A stretch of 64,000 bases of DNA from a virus. Shown piece by piece: positions 39,705 to 48,556 of the stretch (positions are counted from its first letter, which is position 1; the number at the start of each line of letters is the position of its first letter). Under the pieces are notes generated by a model. It did not search any database and was not told the origin of the DNA. It saw nothing but the letters and a program-made list of their open reading frames with translations. The position numbers were made by a program, and so were the translations under genes. The stretch lies in IMG/VR virus record IMGVR_UViG_3300028840_000888, positions 1 to 64,000 of that record, one strand, 5' to 3'.

Positions 39705-42104
39705 TTATGGAAACTCATCTGCAAATAGTACTAACTCTTGACAGCGGCATTGTATGATATTTCCCAATGATGCGCCCATGCTTTCATCACCTGGATACAT
39801 CAGGCGCTCGCCGCTAACTGTAAATGGCGTATCTATAGGTCGCTGTTGTCCGTTGGCCGCTCGATGGTTAAAGTTATCTGTCGGCTTAGCTCCGCGCTCC
39901 CTCCCATCCAATGTCGTCAGCCACTCATGCCCGGTGATGTCCACGCCATCCTCGCGCCACACATCATACAGGCGCCGCGTCCCGGCATTGCTGGCGCGTA
40001 GCGTTTGGTCACGGGCGATTAGCTCAAGCCGGTTGGTGGTCAGTCGCTTGCAGGCGAAGAAGGCAGCCTCGCTCAGGTCGTCGGCTTCACAATCTGCCTT
40101 CCCTATCCATCGCTTGAAGAGGGTGTCAATTGATTCCATAGTCTGCGGGATTGACCACCCGCGCACCTGGGCTTCCTGGATGATCTCATTGATTAGGGAT
40201 GAGGAAGTCTGCGCTATCTCGTCGGCAAAGGTCATGGTGTAGTCGTTTAGCCAGTCACCGGCAAACAAGTTGGTCACGTCGAAAGCGAAGCCGTATGCCA
40301 GGGAGGTTAGGTTTGCCTGCGCCGTCACGAGCCCCTCAAGCTGCGGAATGAATATCCCGGCCCATTCGTCGCCGGATTCATTGAGGAAATAGTCTCGCAA
40401 CTCTTGGCTGGTTGCTTCCCAGTTGATGGTTTGTTTCGCCTGGCGGGCCTTTTTCTTTGCCCGCATGATGATCTGCATTACAGCGCGGCGGTCATTCTTG
40501 AAGCCTTCAAGTGCGGCATCCTGCAAGATGGGCTCATACTCAATGGCTACGGCATCGCGCTGCTTCCATAGCATTTCCTTCTGCTCGTGGTCAAGACGCT
40601 TGATCTGACGCGTTTTGGCGCGGTCGGTGTCGTCTTCGGTAGCCTCTACTGCCCCCGCTTCATCATCTGGTAGTTCCTCAAAGACCGGCTGCATGATGGT
40701 TTGCAAGTTCACCTTGAGCACATCACCATTGGGTAATTCCGACAAGCCGGCGGCGCGGCGGTATTCATTCATCGTCACGGCGCTGGCATCCCATCCCTCA
40801 AGTAGCGCCGCCTGCCTATCTGCGCGGATGTCTTCAAATGCGGGTATCTGCGAGTAGTCAAAGCGGATGAAGTAACCGCTATCGGGCTGCCCCAAGTAGT
40901 AGTTATACTCCTGCTCAAACCAGCCAAGTTCTGGCACCATCGTATCTTCCCAGAACGCCTTGCGCGCCTCTCGATAGTTTTCGTAGGTAGAACGCAGTAG
41001 GCCCAAGCGGGCGCCGACAAGGATCAGCGGAACGCCGAACACCATCGCTATCCGGCTTTCATTGCGCTGGTCTATGAGGTCTAAATCCATTTCTTCCGGG
41101 CTTAACATGATACGCTGATACTCACCGTCGGCATCCGTCACGCCGACCTCCCCGCCGTATAGCTCCTGCCAGCGCTCCTTGATACGACCCATGACTTCCT
41201 CGTCAAGCGGCATACTAAAGTTGAGTATGCCGTCCATTGTCTTCCGCATCTTGTCGATGAGTTCTGAGAAGTATAGGGTGATGTCGTTGTCCATGTCCAC
41301 GTTGTATGCGGCGGCTGACAAGGGAGAAAGGCCATAGCCCATGCCCTCAAGCGGATCCAACAGATTCGGCAATTTGACATGCATCATGTCTTGGGCCGGG
41401 ATACGGACGGCCCGCTCGGTGTCACCCGGCAGCACACCTTCGGGCGTGTAGATGTAGCCGACCTTCGCAAAGCCGTTCTTGGAACGCACTAACTGTCCGT
41501 AAGCCTTGCGCTCATATCTGGTCATGGGCCGGCGCCAAGTATCCATGACATTATTGCCGCGCTTCTTTGCTGTGATGATGTCATAGTTTTGCAAGGCGAT
41601 TATCCACACGCGGTCGGGACGCAAGGGGTGTAAGCCAATGGGTAAGCCGGTCTTGGGGTCGCGATCAATCATCACGAATGAGTTGCCGTCGATGTTCAAA
41701 TAGGCTTCATTGAGGCCCTGAAACTCCGGCTGACTCTGGTATGTGTTCGGGCGGTCGAGAAGCTTGGTCAAGTCGTTGTCTGCGGGCAATACTTCGGGCT
41801 GATCCCGCGTACCCTCGTAAGCCCGCAGCGGCGCGGCGGTGATGGCGCGAACCTTATACATGATGCAGGCATACACCAGGGCGTTGCGGTTGAATCCGTC
41901 CAGCACATAGCTTTGGTAATCCGTGATGTGGTGCTGTGGTATCTCGGCGCGTGAGGAGAAGTCTAGCGGCATGAATTTGGTGTTTACGTTGCGCATCCGG
42001 CGCTCCACGTACATCATCATTTGCAGGTCTTCATCGCGGCGCTGCTTAAATAAATTAGCTTTGTAAACCTTTGGCCTAAATAATCGATCAATCCATTGCG
42101 GCAT
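39705..42104 (-). CDS. Portal protein fused to MuF head-morphogenesis domain
   Basis: 799 residues. Residues ~55-470 are an HK97-type portal (NALVYACIMYKVRAITAAPLRAYEG; HPLRPDRVWI; GMGYGLSPLSAAAYNVD; NESRIAMVFGVPLILVG). The C-terminal part is a Mu gpF domain: IARDQTLRASNAGTRRLYD, WLTTLDGRERG, then MYPGDES and CRC near the end. Fusions of portal and MuF are known but uncommon. It forms the packaging vertex, and the MuF part probably sits inside the head. Confidence 0.92.
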   Translation of the reverse strand: MPQWIDRLFRPKVYKANLFKQRRDEDLQMMMYVERRMRNVNTKFMPLDFSSRAEIPQHHITDYQSYVLDGFNRNALVYACIMYKVRAITAAPLRAYEGTRDQPEVLPADNDLTKLLDRPNTYQSQPEFQGLNEAYLNIDGNSFVMIDRDPKTGLPIGLHPLRPDRVWIIALQNYDIITAKKRGNNVMDTWRRPMTRYERKAYGQLVRSKNGFAKVGYIYTPEGVLPGDTERAVRIPAQDMMHVKLPNLLDPLEGMGYGLSPLSAAAYNVDMDNDITLYFSELIDKMRKTMDGILNFSMPLDEEVMGRIKERWQELYGGEVGVTDADGEYQRIMLSPEEMDLDLIDQRNESRIAMVFGVPLILVGARLGLLRSTYENYREARKAFWEDTMVPELGWFEQEYNYYLGQPDSGYFIRFDYSQIPAFEDIRADRQAALLEGWDASAVTMNEYRRAAGLSELPNGDVLKVNLQTIMQPVFEELPDDEAGAVEATEDDTDRAKTRQIKRLDHEQKEMLWKQRDAVAIEYEPILQDAALEGFKNDRRAVMQIIMRAKKKARQAKQTINWEATSQELRDYFLNESGDEWAGIFIPQLEGLVTAQANLTSLAYGFAFDVTNLFAGDWLNDYTMTFADEIAQTSSSLINEIIQEAQVRGWSIPQTMESIDTLFKRWIGKADCEADDLSEAAFFACKRLTTNRLELIARDQTLRASNAGTRRLYDVWREDGVDITGHEWLTTLDGRERGAKPTDNFNHRAANGQQRPIDTPFTVSGERLMYPGDESMGASLGNIIQCRCQELVLFADEFP

Positions 42105-42116
42105 CTATCACCTCGC

Positions 42117-43541
42117 TTACCCGAATCCTATCCCACGCCGTGTCTTTATCGCGGTCTCTGACATCGCCCCGGCGACTATGCTATCCGGCGGATGTCCACT
42201 GCCGTAAAGGTCGTCGCGTGCAGCATACTTGTACTCATTATACATCCATTTTATCATCGGCGCAACTATGCCACGATCCTCAACAGTCGCAATGTGATTT
42301 GTGAACATATTCTTGCGCGTGTTGCCGGTCATGATGATAGCCTGTGAGCGCACCGTGGAGTAGTCGGCTACCACGTCACCTACGCCCGTACCATCATGCG
42401 CCGCCTTGCCGCCGTAGCGTTTAACACGGCGGTCATAGCGTGATACCATCTTGGGCCACGGCTTGCGCTGATGCCGCTCGAAGGCTACGAGACGCCAGGG
42501 AGACACATCATAACGGATGGTAACAATGACGGTGTGATCTTGCTTCTTGGCCCAGTCTGCGCCCGTGGCATAGCGGGCATTGCGGAGCTTACTCTTGCAT
42601 ACGGCGCACTTCTTATGCGTGGCGTCGGCGGCTATGATCTCCCAACCGCAGACAGGACACACAAGCATGGGCGGCTCGATCTCGATGTATTCACCGTTGC
42701 GCCCTTCAAATGTTCCCAATTTGGGATCAAACATCTGCTCAACCTTCTCCGGCATAATGGCACGGCCTTCCGGTGACGGTTCGTTAAGGTCATATTCCAC
42801 CTTCCACATTTGCGCCGGGATCACGGTGCGCTTGTTTTCTACCTCGGAAGGGAGAAGCCAGCCGCCCTCTGCGCTTGTCTCTTGGTATCCCCAATAGTGG
42901 ACGGGCCAGCCGTGCTTGTTGGCGCGTTTGAGCACTTCCGTCATAACGCCATCGGCTTTGTGGTGCGTGGAGCTAAGGACGGTCTGCGCCTTGATGACTA
43001 CCTTGCCATTTTCTACCACACTCATGGGTTGACCCAACGCCGCGTCTAGGAGGTCGATGGACATTTCATCAACTTCATCCCCGCGCAGCTTGGGTGCGTG
43101 TGGCCCTCTAATGCTCTTCTGTGATGCCGTTAGTGCATTGACCGTATTGCCCCACACAAAGCGGTGCAATGTTGTCAGCGGTTCGCCTTCCCATAGATGC
43201 TTGGGTGAGTTCTGCGCGCGGTAGAATTGTGTAATGTAATCCTGGATCCGCTTTGCCTGCTCAAAGCTGCCGCCGAGGATACTCACATCGGCTTTCTGCG
43301 TCAATGCCTCTACGGTAGAAAGGAGTGCGAGCAGGTATGACTTTCCCGCGAAGCCACGACTACCTACCCACACGACAACAGGTGATTTGGCGAAGTACGC
43401 ATCACAGAAGGCCCGCCACGGTGTTGAGTGTCCCTCTACCACTACCTGGTCAGGGATACATGCGCCGAAGCATAGCTCTACGAATTCACGAAGGGCGCCC
43501 TCGGAGGTGATGGGTAGCTTGAACTTATGTGCGGTTGTCAT
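42117..43541 (-). CDS. terL: Terminase large subunit
   Basis: 474 residues. ATPase: Walker A-like VGSRGFAGKS (residues ~59-68) and Walker B near LRGDEVDEM. Nuclease: TGADWAKK, HDGTGVGDVV and PPDSIVAGA supply the acidic RNase H-like residues. Between them (residues ~285-320) is a C4 zinc ribbon, CPVCG and CAVCK about 20 residues apart, unusual for a terminase. It packages DNA through the portal encoded next. The start lies 100 bases from the divergent radical SAM start. Confidence 0.92.
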   Translation of the reverse strand: MTTAHKFKLPITSEGALREFVELCFGACIPDQVVVEGHSTPWRAFCDAYFAKSPVVVWVGSRGFAGKSYLLALLSTVEALTQKADVSILGGSFEQAKRIQDYITQFYRAQNSPKHLWEGEPLTTLHRFVWGNTVNALTASQKSIRGPHAPKLRGDEVDEMSIDLLDAALGQPMSVVENGKVVIKAQTVLSSTHHKADGVMTEVLKRANKHGWPVHYWGYQETSAEGGWLLPSEVENKRTVIPAQMWKVEYDLNEPSPEGRAIMPEKVEQMFDPKLGTFEGRNGEYIEIEPPMLVCPVCGWEIIAADATHKKCAVCKSKLRNARYATGADWAKKQDHTVIVTIRYDVSPWRLVAFERHQRKPWPKMVSRYDRRVKRYGGKAAHDGTGVGDVVADYSTVRSQAIIMTGNTRKNMFTNHIATVEDRGIVAPMIKWMYNEYKYAARDDLYGSGHPPDSIVAGAMSETAIKTRRGIGFG

Positions 43542-43576
43542 TGTTTTACGTTCCTAAAACATTAGAGTATATCAGT

Positions 43577-43605
43577 TTGACAAATATTAAGTTATCGTGT
43601 ATAAT
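43577..43605 (+). promoter_or_regulatory. Sigma70-type promoter P5
   Basis: TTGACA (43577-43582), 17-bp spacer, TATAAT (43600-43605). Spacer and downstream TTAGATTATC resemble the early promoters. Drives the radical SAM gene only. Confidence 0.83.
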
Positions 43606-43639
43606 TAGATTATCATTATCATCACAAAAGGAGAAAGTC

Positions 43640-44500
43640 ATGACCATATTATACGAGCCCAAAGGGCGCGCCCGTGAGTACGCCCCGCTTGCTGTGAATT
43701 TGTACTCAGGATGCACCCACGGGTGTCGGTATTGTTACGTGCCGACAATACCGCCATACAAGTTCAAACCCGATGCCCGCGCAGCTTTTCACGCCTGCGC
43801 AAATCCACGCCGCGATGTCATTCGCCAGCTAGAGCGCGATTGCCGCAAGCGTCCCGGCAACGGAGAGCGCGTGCTGTTCTGCTTCACCACCGACCCGTAC
43901 CAGGACGCAAATAATGAGCACGACCTGACGCGACAAGCAATTGAAGTTTTGCACGCCGCCGGGTATAATGTCCAGGTGCTCACGAAGGGCGGGAAGAACG
44001 CATTGCGCGACTTGGAAGTTTTTCTTCCAAGTGACGCCTTCGCCGCCACCATGACACTGCTCTCGCCGGAGCACTCGCGCAAATGGGAGCCTGGGGCGGC
44101 GGTGCCGGAAGAGCGCATGGAAACTTTAGAGCTGTTCCACGCCGCAGGTATCCCGACATGGGTATCATTGGAGCCGGTGCTAAATCCTGACAGTGCTCTC
44201 GAAATCATCCGCCAAACTCACTCCTTTGTCGATCTGTTCAAAGTCGGCAAACTCAACCATCACAAACTTGCCGAGCGATTCGACTGGCGAGCCTTCGGAA
44301 TCGCCGCCGTTGACTTACTCGAATCGTTGAGCAAGTCATACTACATCAAGGACGACCTGCGGGCGTTCTTTGAAGATGTGGAGTTAGGCCCACATCACGT
44401 AACCGTTACAGACATCGAGCACGCTCCATTAGTCAAGCATGAAGCCCAAGTAATGCTTCCTATGATGATGCCTATGCCAAACCTCGCCAACTCCATGTAA
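43640..44500 (+). CDS. Radical SAM protein, spore-photoproduct-lyase-like family
   Basis: 286 residues from ATG 43640 (AAAGGAGAAAG upstream). Cys25, Cys29 and Cys32 in SGCTHGCRYCYV bind the 4Fe-4S cluster. FCFTTDPYQ and VLTKGG, then WVSLEPVLNP, follow the SplB-like/Rv2578c layout. SPL enzymes reverse UV-induced thymine dimers; the wider family acts on unknown targets. Isolated on the plus strand between two minus-strand operons, with its own promoter and terminator. The last 24 codons overlap the opposite gene. Confidence 0.85.
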   Translation: MTILYEPKGRAREYAPLAVNLYSGCTHGCRYCYVPTIPPYKFKPDARAAFHACANPRRDVIRQLERDCRKRPGNGERVLFCFTTDPYQDANNEHDLTRQAIEVLHAAGYNVQVLTKGGKNALRDLEVFLPSDAFAATMTLLSPEHSRKWEPGAAVPEERMETLELFHAAGIPTWVSLEPVLNPDSALEIIRQTHSFVDLFKVGKLNHHKLAERFDWRAFGIAAVDLLESLSKSYYIKDDLRAFFEDVELGPHHVTVTDIEHAPLVKHEAQVMLPMMMPMPNLANSM

Positions 44501-44974
44501 GGCGAGGAAGTTCTTAAAATATTCCCACCCGTTTCTAAAGAAAAGTGTGGGAATATTTTTTATCATTTCTTTTGTGAATCCATTTTCGACTAGCATCAAT
44601 CTAGGAAGCGATCCAACTACGCTTTGAATAAAGGTTACAAAGACTATGCCCCGGTAGTTTCTCTTAAATATCACGCTTAGTTGATCGTATGGTACGCCGT
44701 AGGCGTCTAAGTCTATTACATCAAATTTGTCTATATTCATTGACGGCAAAAATGACATATTATTTCCAGGCAAATGAAAGCCTACTCCGTGGTCATCTTT
44801 AATCTCTATGGAAATTCTGTTTATGTTTCTGCCAGTTGATGATGAAACTGCGCTCCAAACCAATCCGCCGCCACCAAAACAATCTAATACAGATATTCTA
44901 TCTGTTTTTGTCGGAAGATGACCAGCTCTCAGCGCCACTTTGTCCGCAAAAAAGCTATTGTCAGTTTGAACCAT
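44429..44974 (-). CDS. Class I SAM methyltransferase next to ParB-like gene
   Basis: 181 residues from ATG 44974 (GAGGTGC upstream). VLDCFGGGGLVW is motif I, and DLDAYGVPY resembles the DxDPFG motif of Trm1-like and related methyltransferases. ParB-like/methyltransferase pairs are common in phages. The 3' end overlaps the convergent radical SAM gene by 72 bases and contains that gene's terminator stem within its codons. Confidence 0.72.
   Translation of the reverse strand: MVQTDNSFFADKVALRAGHLPTKTDRISVLDCFGGGGLVWSAVSSSTGRNINRISIEIKDDHGVGFHLPGNNMSFLPSMNIDKFDVIDLDAYGVPYDQLSVIFKRNYRGIVFVTFIQSVVGSLPRLMLVENGFTKEMIKNIPTLFFRNGWEYFKNFLALHGVGEVWHRHHHRKHYLGFMLD
44516..44561 (+). terminator. Strong Rho-independent terminator inside the opposite gene
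   Basis: AAAATATTCCCAC (44516-44528) pairs over 13 bp with GTGGGAATATTTT (44547-44559), followed by TT. It ends the radical SAM transcript but is part of the coding sequence of the convergent methyltransferase gene. Confidence 0.85.
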
Positions 44975-45542
44975 ATAGCACCTCGATTCCTGGAATTTCG
45001 TCAAAATCGCTTATTGCATCCCTAACTTCATCTGCCCTGTCAACGTCTACGCTTATGAGAACATGTAGCATTTTTCTTTGTCTGATACGCTCTGTTTCTT
45101 CTTTCAATAACTGCTCTGTTTCCCCTAATTCGCTTTCTATAATGTAAAGCAACTCATCCTCAGTGAACAGTCCCTTCGTCACCTCCGGCGTCTCACTCTC
45201 CAAGCATCCAAGCACCGCCGCGTCCCACTCGGCTAACTCGGCGGCGCGGTTATCGTAAAGCGAAAGGCGGCGCTTCTGCTCCTCAGTAAGCCCTGACCTA
45301 CGCACGGCAATAATAGTCTCGCCGTCAGCTTCAATGACGCGCACCTTCTCAATACCGGCCAGGGCTGCGGCTTCGATGGTGCCGTTGCCGGCCAGGATGT
45401 TGCCGTCTTCATCCACTACGATGGAGCGCGCTGCGCCCACTTCATTCAGGGACGCCTCAATCATTTGCAGGTTGCGCTCGGTACGGCGGCGCGGGTTCAT
45501 TTGGTCGGGCTTAAGGTCTTTGATGTGGGCTATTTCTTTCAT
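44961..45542 (-). CDS. ParB-like nuclease-domain protein
   Basis: 193 residues. The N-terminal ParB/sulfiredoxin-type domain is clear: NPRRRTERNLQMIEASLNEVG, ARSIVVDEDGNILAGNGTIEAA, then RRLSLYDNRAAELAEWD, a pattern typical of phage ParB-methylase operons. It lacks the long DNA-binding part of chromosome ParB. It may direct the neighbouring methyltransferase or bind CTP. Overlaps the methyltransferase start by 14 bases. Confidence 0.82.
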   Translation of the reverse strand: MKEIAHIKDLKPDQMNPRRRTERNLQMIEASLNEVGAARSIVVDEDGNILAGNGTIEAAALAGIEKVRVIEADGETIIAVRRSGLTEEQKRRLSLYDNRAAELAEWDAAVLGCLESETPEVTKGLFTEDELLYIIESELGETEQLLKEETERIRQRKMLHVLISVDVDRADEVRDAISDFDEIPGIEVLYGSN

Positions 45543-45556
45543 GTTACCTTCCTAAT

Positions 45557-45724
45557 TCATTCATCATCACTTTTCAGGTATTGCAGGCTCGCCATCTGCA
45601 TACCTAGCTTCTCAATAGCCTCTATAATTGCGTCCGTCACTTTGTCCACATCCTCAATGGTGCATGTGCTTCCGTCCACCTTGAATATAGATGCTTCAAG
45701 TTCTATGTGTTTTTGATCATTCAT
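45557..45724 (-). CDS. Small acidic protein (55 residues)
   Basis: ATG 45724 overlaps the end of the upstream gene by 8 bases. It reads NDQKHIELEASIFKVDGS then an acidic helix VDKVTDAIIEAIEKLG. Compact, codon use like its neighbours. Function unknown. Confidence 0.6.
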   Translation of the reverse strand: MNDQKHIELEASIFKVDGSTCTIEDVDKVTDAIIEAIEKLGMQMASLQYLKSDDE

Positions 45725-46352
45725 GTTCGATCACAATTATCTCCGTGTCATTAAAAAGCGGAGCGCCGCCCTTGCCTGTCACCTCTTGCCGCTCGGCGCG
45801 GTCGGGAATCTCAAGCACCTTCGCCAGCAAATCCTCAGAGGTATCCAGGGCCGTGGCAAGTTGGGAGATAGACACATCGGGCTTGATGGTGCGAACGATG
45901 ACCTTCGTGCCATCCGGCTCTTCCGTTTTGGTCTCGCTGATCTTCCACTTCTTGAGCATGGTCAGCATTTGCGCCGCGGCCTCTTGCAGGTCGGCGGCGG
46001 TCTCATACGTGCGATGGTAGTACTCGGCGCGGCGCTTGGCCCATAGCTCGCGCTCCTCTTGCTCCTTGCGTGCAAGTTCTATCTGATCAAGTTCGTTCTT
46101 GATCTCTTCTTGTCGGGCGATGCGCGCCTGCCAATCGTACATTATAGACCATTTGCTAATTGTATTTAATTTTGTGGTCGGTGGGGCATTTTCACTGGAA
46201 GGATACTGTAAATATTTCTCTATCAGGGAAGCGTGGGATCTCTTTGGCCCTAAGTCATAGTAGTCATTCAGGGCTTGCGTGTGTCGCTGAAGCTCGCCCT
46301 TTGCGCGAGCCAGAGGCCTGTCATTGTCCCACTCCACTCCGTCCTTGACCAT
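45717..46352 (-). CDS. Terminase small-subunit candidate
   Basis: 211 residues. YYDLGPKRSHASLIEKYLQYP, TTKLNTISKWSIMYDWQARIARQ fits the N-terminal helix-turn-helix of small terminase-like proteins in phages; the remainder is a coiled coil and a C-terminal tail. It sits just downstream of the AT-rich iteron region at 46353-46706, a plausible binding site. It is separated from terL by three genes in the same strand and one inverted gene. Confidence 0.55.
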   Translation of the reverse strand: MVKDGVEWDNDRPLARAKGELQRHTQALNDYYDLGPKRSHASLIEKYLQYPSSENAPPTTKLNTISKWSIMYDWQARIARQEEIKNELDQIELARKEQEERELWAKRRAEYYHRTYETAADLQEAAAQMLTMLKKWKISETKTEEPDGTKVIVRTIKPDVSISQLATALDTSEDLLAKVLEIPDRAERQEVTGKGGAPLFNDTEIIVIEHE

Positions 46353-46706
46353 TATGCCGTCCTCACTTTGTCCACATTTTGCTTAATTATAAGGTATAAA
46401 TATACTACTATTTTGGCTCATATTAACTACTTGATACAATGTACTAGCTACTATAGTATGGCGTATCTACTATTAGATACAATTTCCGAATCCTCAAAAT
46501 GCTCCCACGCGGGTATTTTTACGAGTTGTTTCAACACTTCATTTTTGTACCATCTACCTAGTACAATGATACCACATGTTAGTACGATATGCTACCTAGT
46601 TAGTACAATCTCGATTCTGTAAATTGTAGCATTTTTCGTACCTACTAGTAAATACAATATACTAACTAGTGATAACATTGTGCTAACTAGCTATAACTAG
46701 CTTGTC
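46353..46706. repeat. AT-rich iteron region, candidate origin or packaging site
   Basis: About 350 bases without a gene, far more AT-rich than the rest. A motif TA(G/A)nTACAAT recurs: AT-ends at 46440, 46483, 46567, 46588 (variant TAGTACGAT), 46609 and 46658. Three copies at 46559, 46580 and 46601 are exactly 21 bases apart, and several other spacings are near multiples of 21. CTAG palindromes (ACTAGT; ACTAGCT) are scattered among them. Spacing of two helical turns suits a protein assembling on one face of DNA. Confidence 0.75.
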
Positions 46707-46889
46707 CTAGCATCGTTTAGTGCGATTTTTAGCACGAAACCGCCACCACACCGCTAGTGCCCATGCCTGCATGAAGTCGCGTAGCTCAACGTGCTTGATG
46801 CTGACCTGGTGAGGGCGAATCTTACAACTGCGCTGATCACGTTCGCACTCATGACAGGCCCACGGAGTTGAGCATGTGTTGCGCTTCAC
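46707..46889 (-). CDS. Small cysteine-rich basic protein
   Basis: 60 residues from GTG 46889, overlapping the upstream stop as GTGA. Four cysteines in NTCSTPWACHECERDQRSC suggest zinc binding. The C-terminus is aromatic and basic. It lies beside the iteron region. Unknown function, DNA binding plausible. Confidence 0.55.
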   Translation of the reverse strand: MKRNTCSTPWACHECERDQRSCKIRPHQVSIKHVELRDFMQAWALAVWWRFRAKNRTKRC

Positions 46890-47146
46890 TGGGCCGCCTT
46901 CTTGTAAACTCGGCACTGCCTCCCGTCAACATAGGCCATGCGGGAAGTCAGCGCGCCACCGGTGCGATACTTATCAAGCTGCCGGCGGGCTTGTCCATGA
47001 TTGATATGAGCATCCGGCTTTTCAGAGTTGTAACGCGCCATGTACTCATTAACGGTAAATTCATCCTCCTGGCGCTCCTCCGATTGCCGCATGGCTAAAA
47101 GCTCGGCAATCGCATCATCGTCATTCGTCCACTTAACTTTCATCAT
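46886..47146 (-). CDS. Hypothetical protein, possible winged helix
   Basis: 86 residues, CAGGAGTACTG before ATG 47146. EFTVNEYMARYNSEKP...HGQARRQLDKYRTGGALTSRMA has the layout of a small winged-helix regulator: helix, helix, then a wing with VDGRQCRVYKK. Upstream gene overlaps by 14 bases. Confidence 0.6.
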   Translation of the reverse strand: MMKVKWTNDDDAIAELLAMRQSEERQEDEFTVNEYMARYNSEKPDAHINHGQARRQLDKYRTGGALTSRMAYVDGRQCRVYKKAAQ

Positions 47147-48008
47147 TGACAGTACTCCTGCTCCTAATATCTAGCCGTTTCTTGATGGGCTTAATGCGCC
47201 CGACTTCACCGTCTACAATTTCAATCGCCAGCAATCCGAAGTCCTGATACTGCACTGATCGCGTAGCCTGATGCCCGTAACTGCCCAGGCCGCAATATGA
47301 GGGTAAGGTGATATAGTCATAAGTCAGCAGCTCGCCGTCCCATTCCTGATGATGTGTAATCCACACGAATGAGTGATAATGCCCGGATAGATAGATGCGC
47401 GCCGGCTGCTCACCGAGGCTGCGCTGGCGATAGATCAAATCCTTCAAATGGTAAAGCACCTGATTTCCGCGCGTCCAATCGCGTATCCCCGGCCCAGGCC
47501 CGTGGTGCTTGTAGTCTATCTGTACCCCGTCAATGTCTACCAGTCCGTGATAGAAAAGTTCAACTGCGAGATCGGGAAACTTGTCCTTGAGGAAGCCTGC
47601 AATTAGTGTCTCAGATCCCGCATCACCAAACGTGTGGGCATTGGTGCCCGCGCTCATGTAAACGTGCGTCGGCTTGAGTGCTTCTACGATATGCATGGCA
47701 TTGGCCCTGGCGATCAATACCTGATCAGCAAGTCGGTTGGTCATCAGTCCATCGGTGTGCTTGCGCCCGTGCGTCATGTCGCCCAGGTTCTTCAGGATGA
47801 TCGGGTCGTTACCGGCGAAGGCTTTGGCTTGCTCGATCTGCTCAACCCGATACTCCCATAGCAACTTCTGAAATGGCCCAAGCTGTGGCTTCGCGGGCTC
47901 CGGCCTCCCGACCTCATTGTCTGCGGGTAGCACTGCATTAGGATTGCACAGGCCAAGCCGATGGCCGGCATGTTCATCGGAGGTGACGATAACGACGTAA
48001 CGTGCCAT
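47133..48008 (-). CDS. Metallophosphoesterase (calcineurin-like)
   Basis: 291 residues. All metal ligands of the fold are visible: SDEHAGH (Asp11, His13), LGDMTHG, GTNAHTF in the GNH(E/D) position, KHHG and GHYHS. Members cleave phosphodiesters or phosphomonoesters. In phages some act as DNA nucleases or cyclic-nucleotide phosphodiesterases; the substrate cannot be deduced here. Shares one base with the next gene. Confidence 0.84.
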   Translation of the reverse strand: MARYVVIVTSDEHAGHRLGLCNPNAVLPADNEVGRPEPAKPQLGPFQKLLWEYRVEQIEQAKAFAGNDPIILKNLGDMTHGRKHTDGLMTNRLADQVLIARANAMHIVEALKPTHVYMSAGTNAHTFGDAGSETLIAGFLKDKFPDLAVELFYHGLVDIDGVQIDYKHHGPGPGIRDWTRGNQVLYHLKDLIYRQRSLGEQPARIYLSGHYHSFVWITHHQEWDGELLTYDYITLPSYCGLGSYGHQATRSVQYQDFGLLAIEIVDGEVGRIKPIKKRLDIRSRSTVNDES

Positions 48009-48556
48009 TAGTTACGGCCCTCAAACATCTTCAAATAGTAGGCATACTCATGCATTAGCGCTTTCCTCCCCCCTTGTGAACATGGCCTAAACTCTCCACA
48101 TAGCCCGCCACGATACACGCACTTGGGAACCATGACTGAGGCTAGTGCAGGATCGACCTCACGCAGCGCATCCCGGATGCCAAGCATTACGGCGCGGGTA
48201 TCCTTATGCGCCTTGAAGCATAGTCGTACCTTCGCCATGTCAATGAGGCCCTGTGCATTAATCTGCATGGTAATGTCCCGCGTTCCCTCCTTGCCACCCC
48301 GGTCGGGCCGTTGCGTCCTTACCCAGGGCTGTACACCGACGTGATGACGCACAAGGTGCGTATGCACCCGGTTGCTTATCCCATCAATCTCTATCCAGAA
48401 AAGCATGGCCCTAATCGGGCTATGCTCTGAGAGATAGGCACGTAGTAGGAAGTCGCCACGGTCGGCCATGCTAAGCCGCTTCTCGGTCGCTGCGCACCGA
48501 GCAAAAGCCTGGTACATGTCATGGGCCGTTGATTTGCGCCACACTCTAATTTTCAT
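48008..48556 (-). CDS. Divergent ThyX-like protein
   Basis: 182 residues from ATG 48556, overlapping the upstream stop (ATGA). The segment FWIEIDGISNRVHTHLVRHHVGVQPW fits the flavin-dependent thymidylate synthase signature (..R...HQ.VRHR..S), but the canonical RHRxxSxNExSxRY is altered: RHHVGVQPWVRTQRPD. GLCGEFRPCSQGGR may replace the late conserved helix. It may have lost or changed activity. Confidence 0.5.
   Translation of the reverse strand: MKIRVWRKSTAHDMYQAFARCAATEKRLSMADRGDFLLRAYLSEHSPIRAMLFWIEIDGISNRVHTHLVRHHVGVQPWVRTQRPDRGGKEGTRDITMQINAQGLIDMAKVRLCFKAHKDTRAVMLGIRDALREVDPALASVMVPKCVYRGGLCGEFRPCSQGGRKALMHEYAYYLKMFEGRN

Noticed and set aside
43541-43606. Strong promoter for terL in the divergent gap
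   Set aside because: A TATACT-like box exists on the minus strand but no acceptable -35 at 16-18 bp, so it is not reported as a feature.
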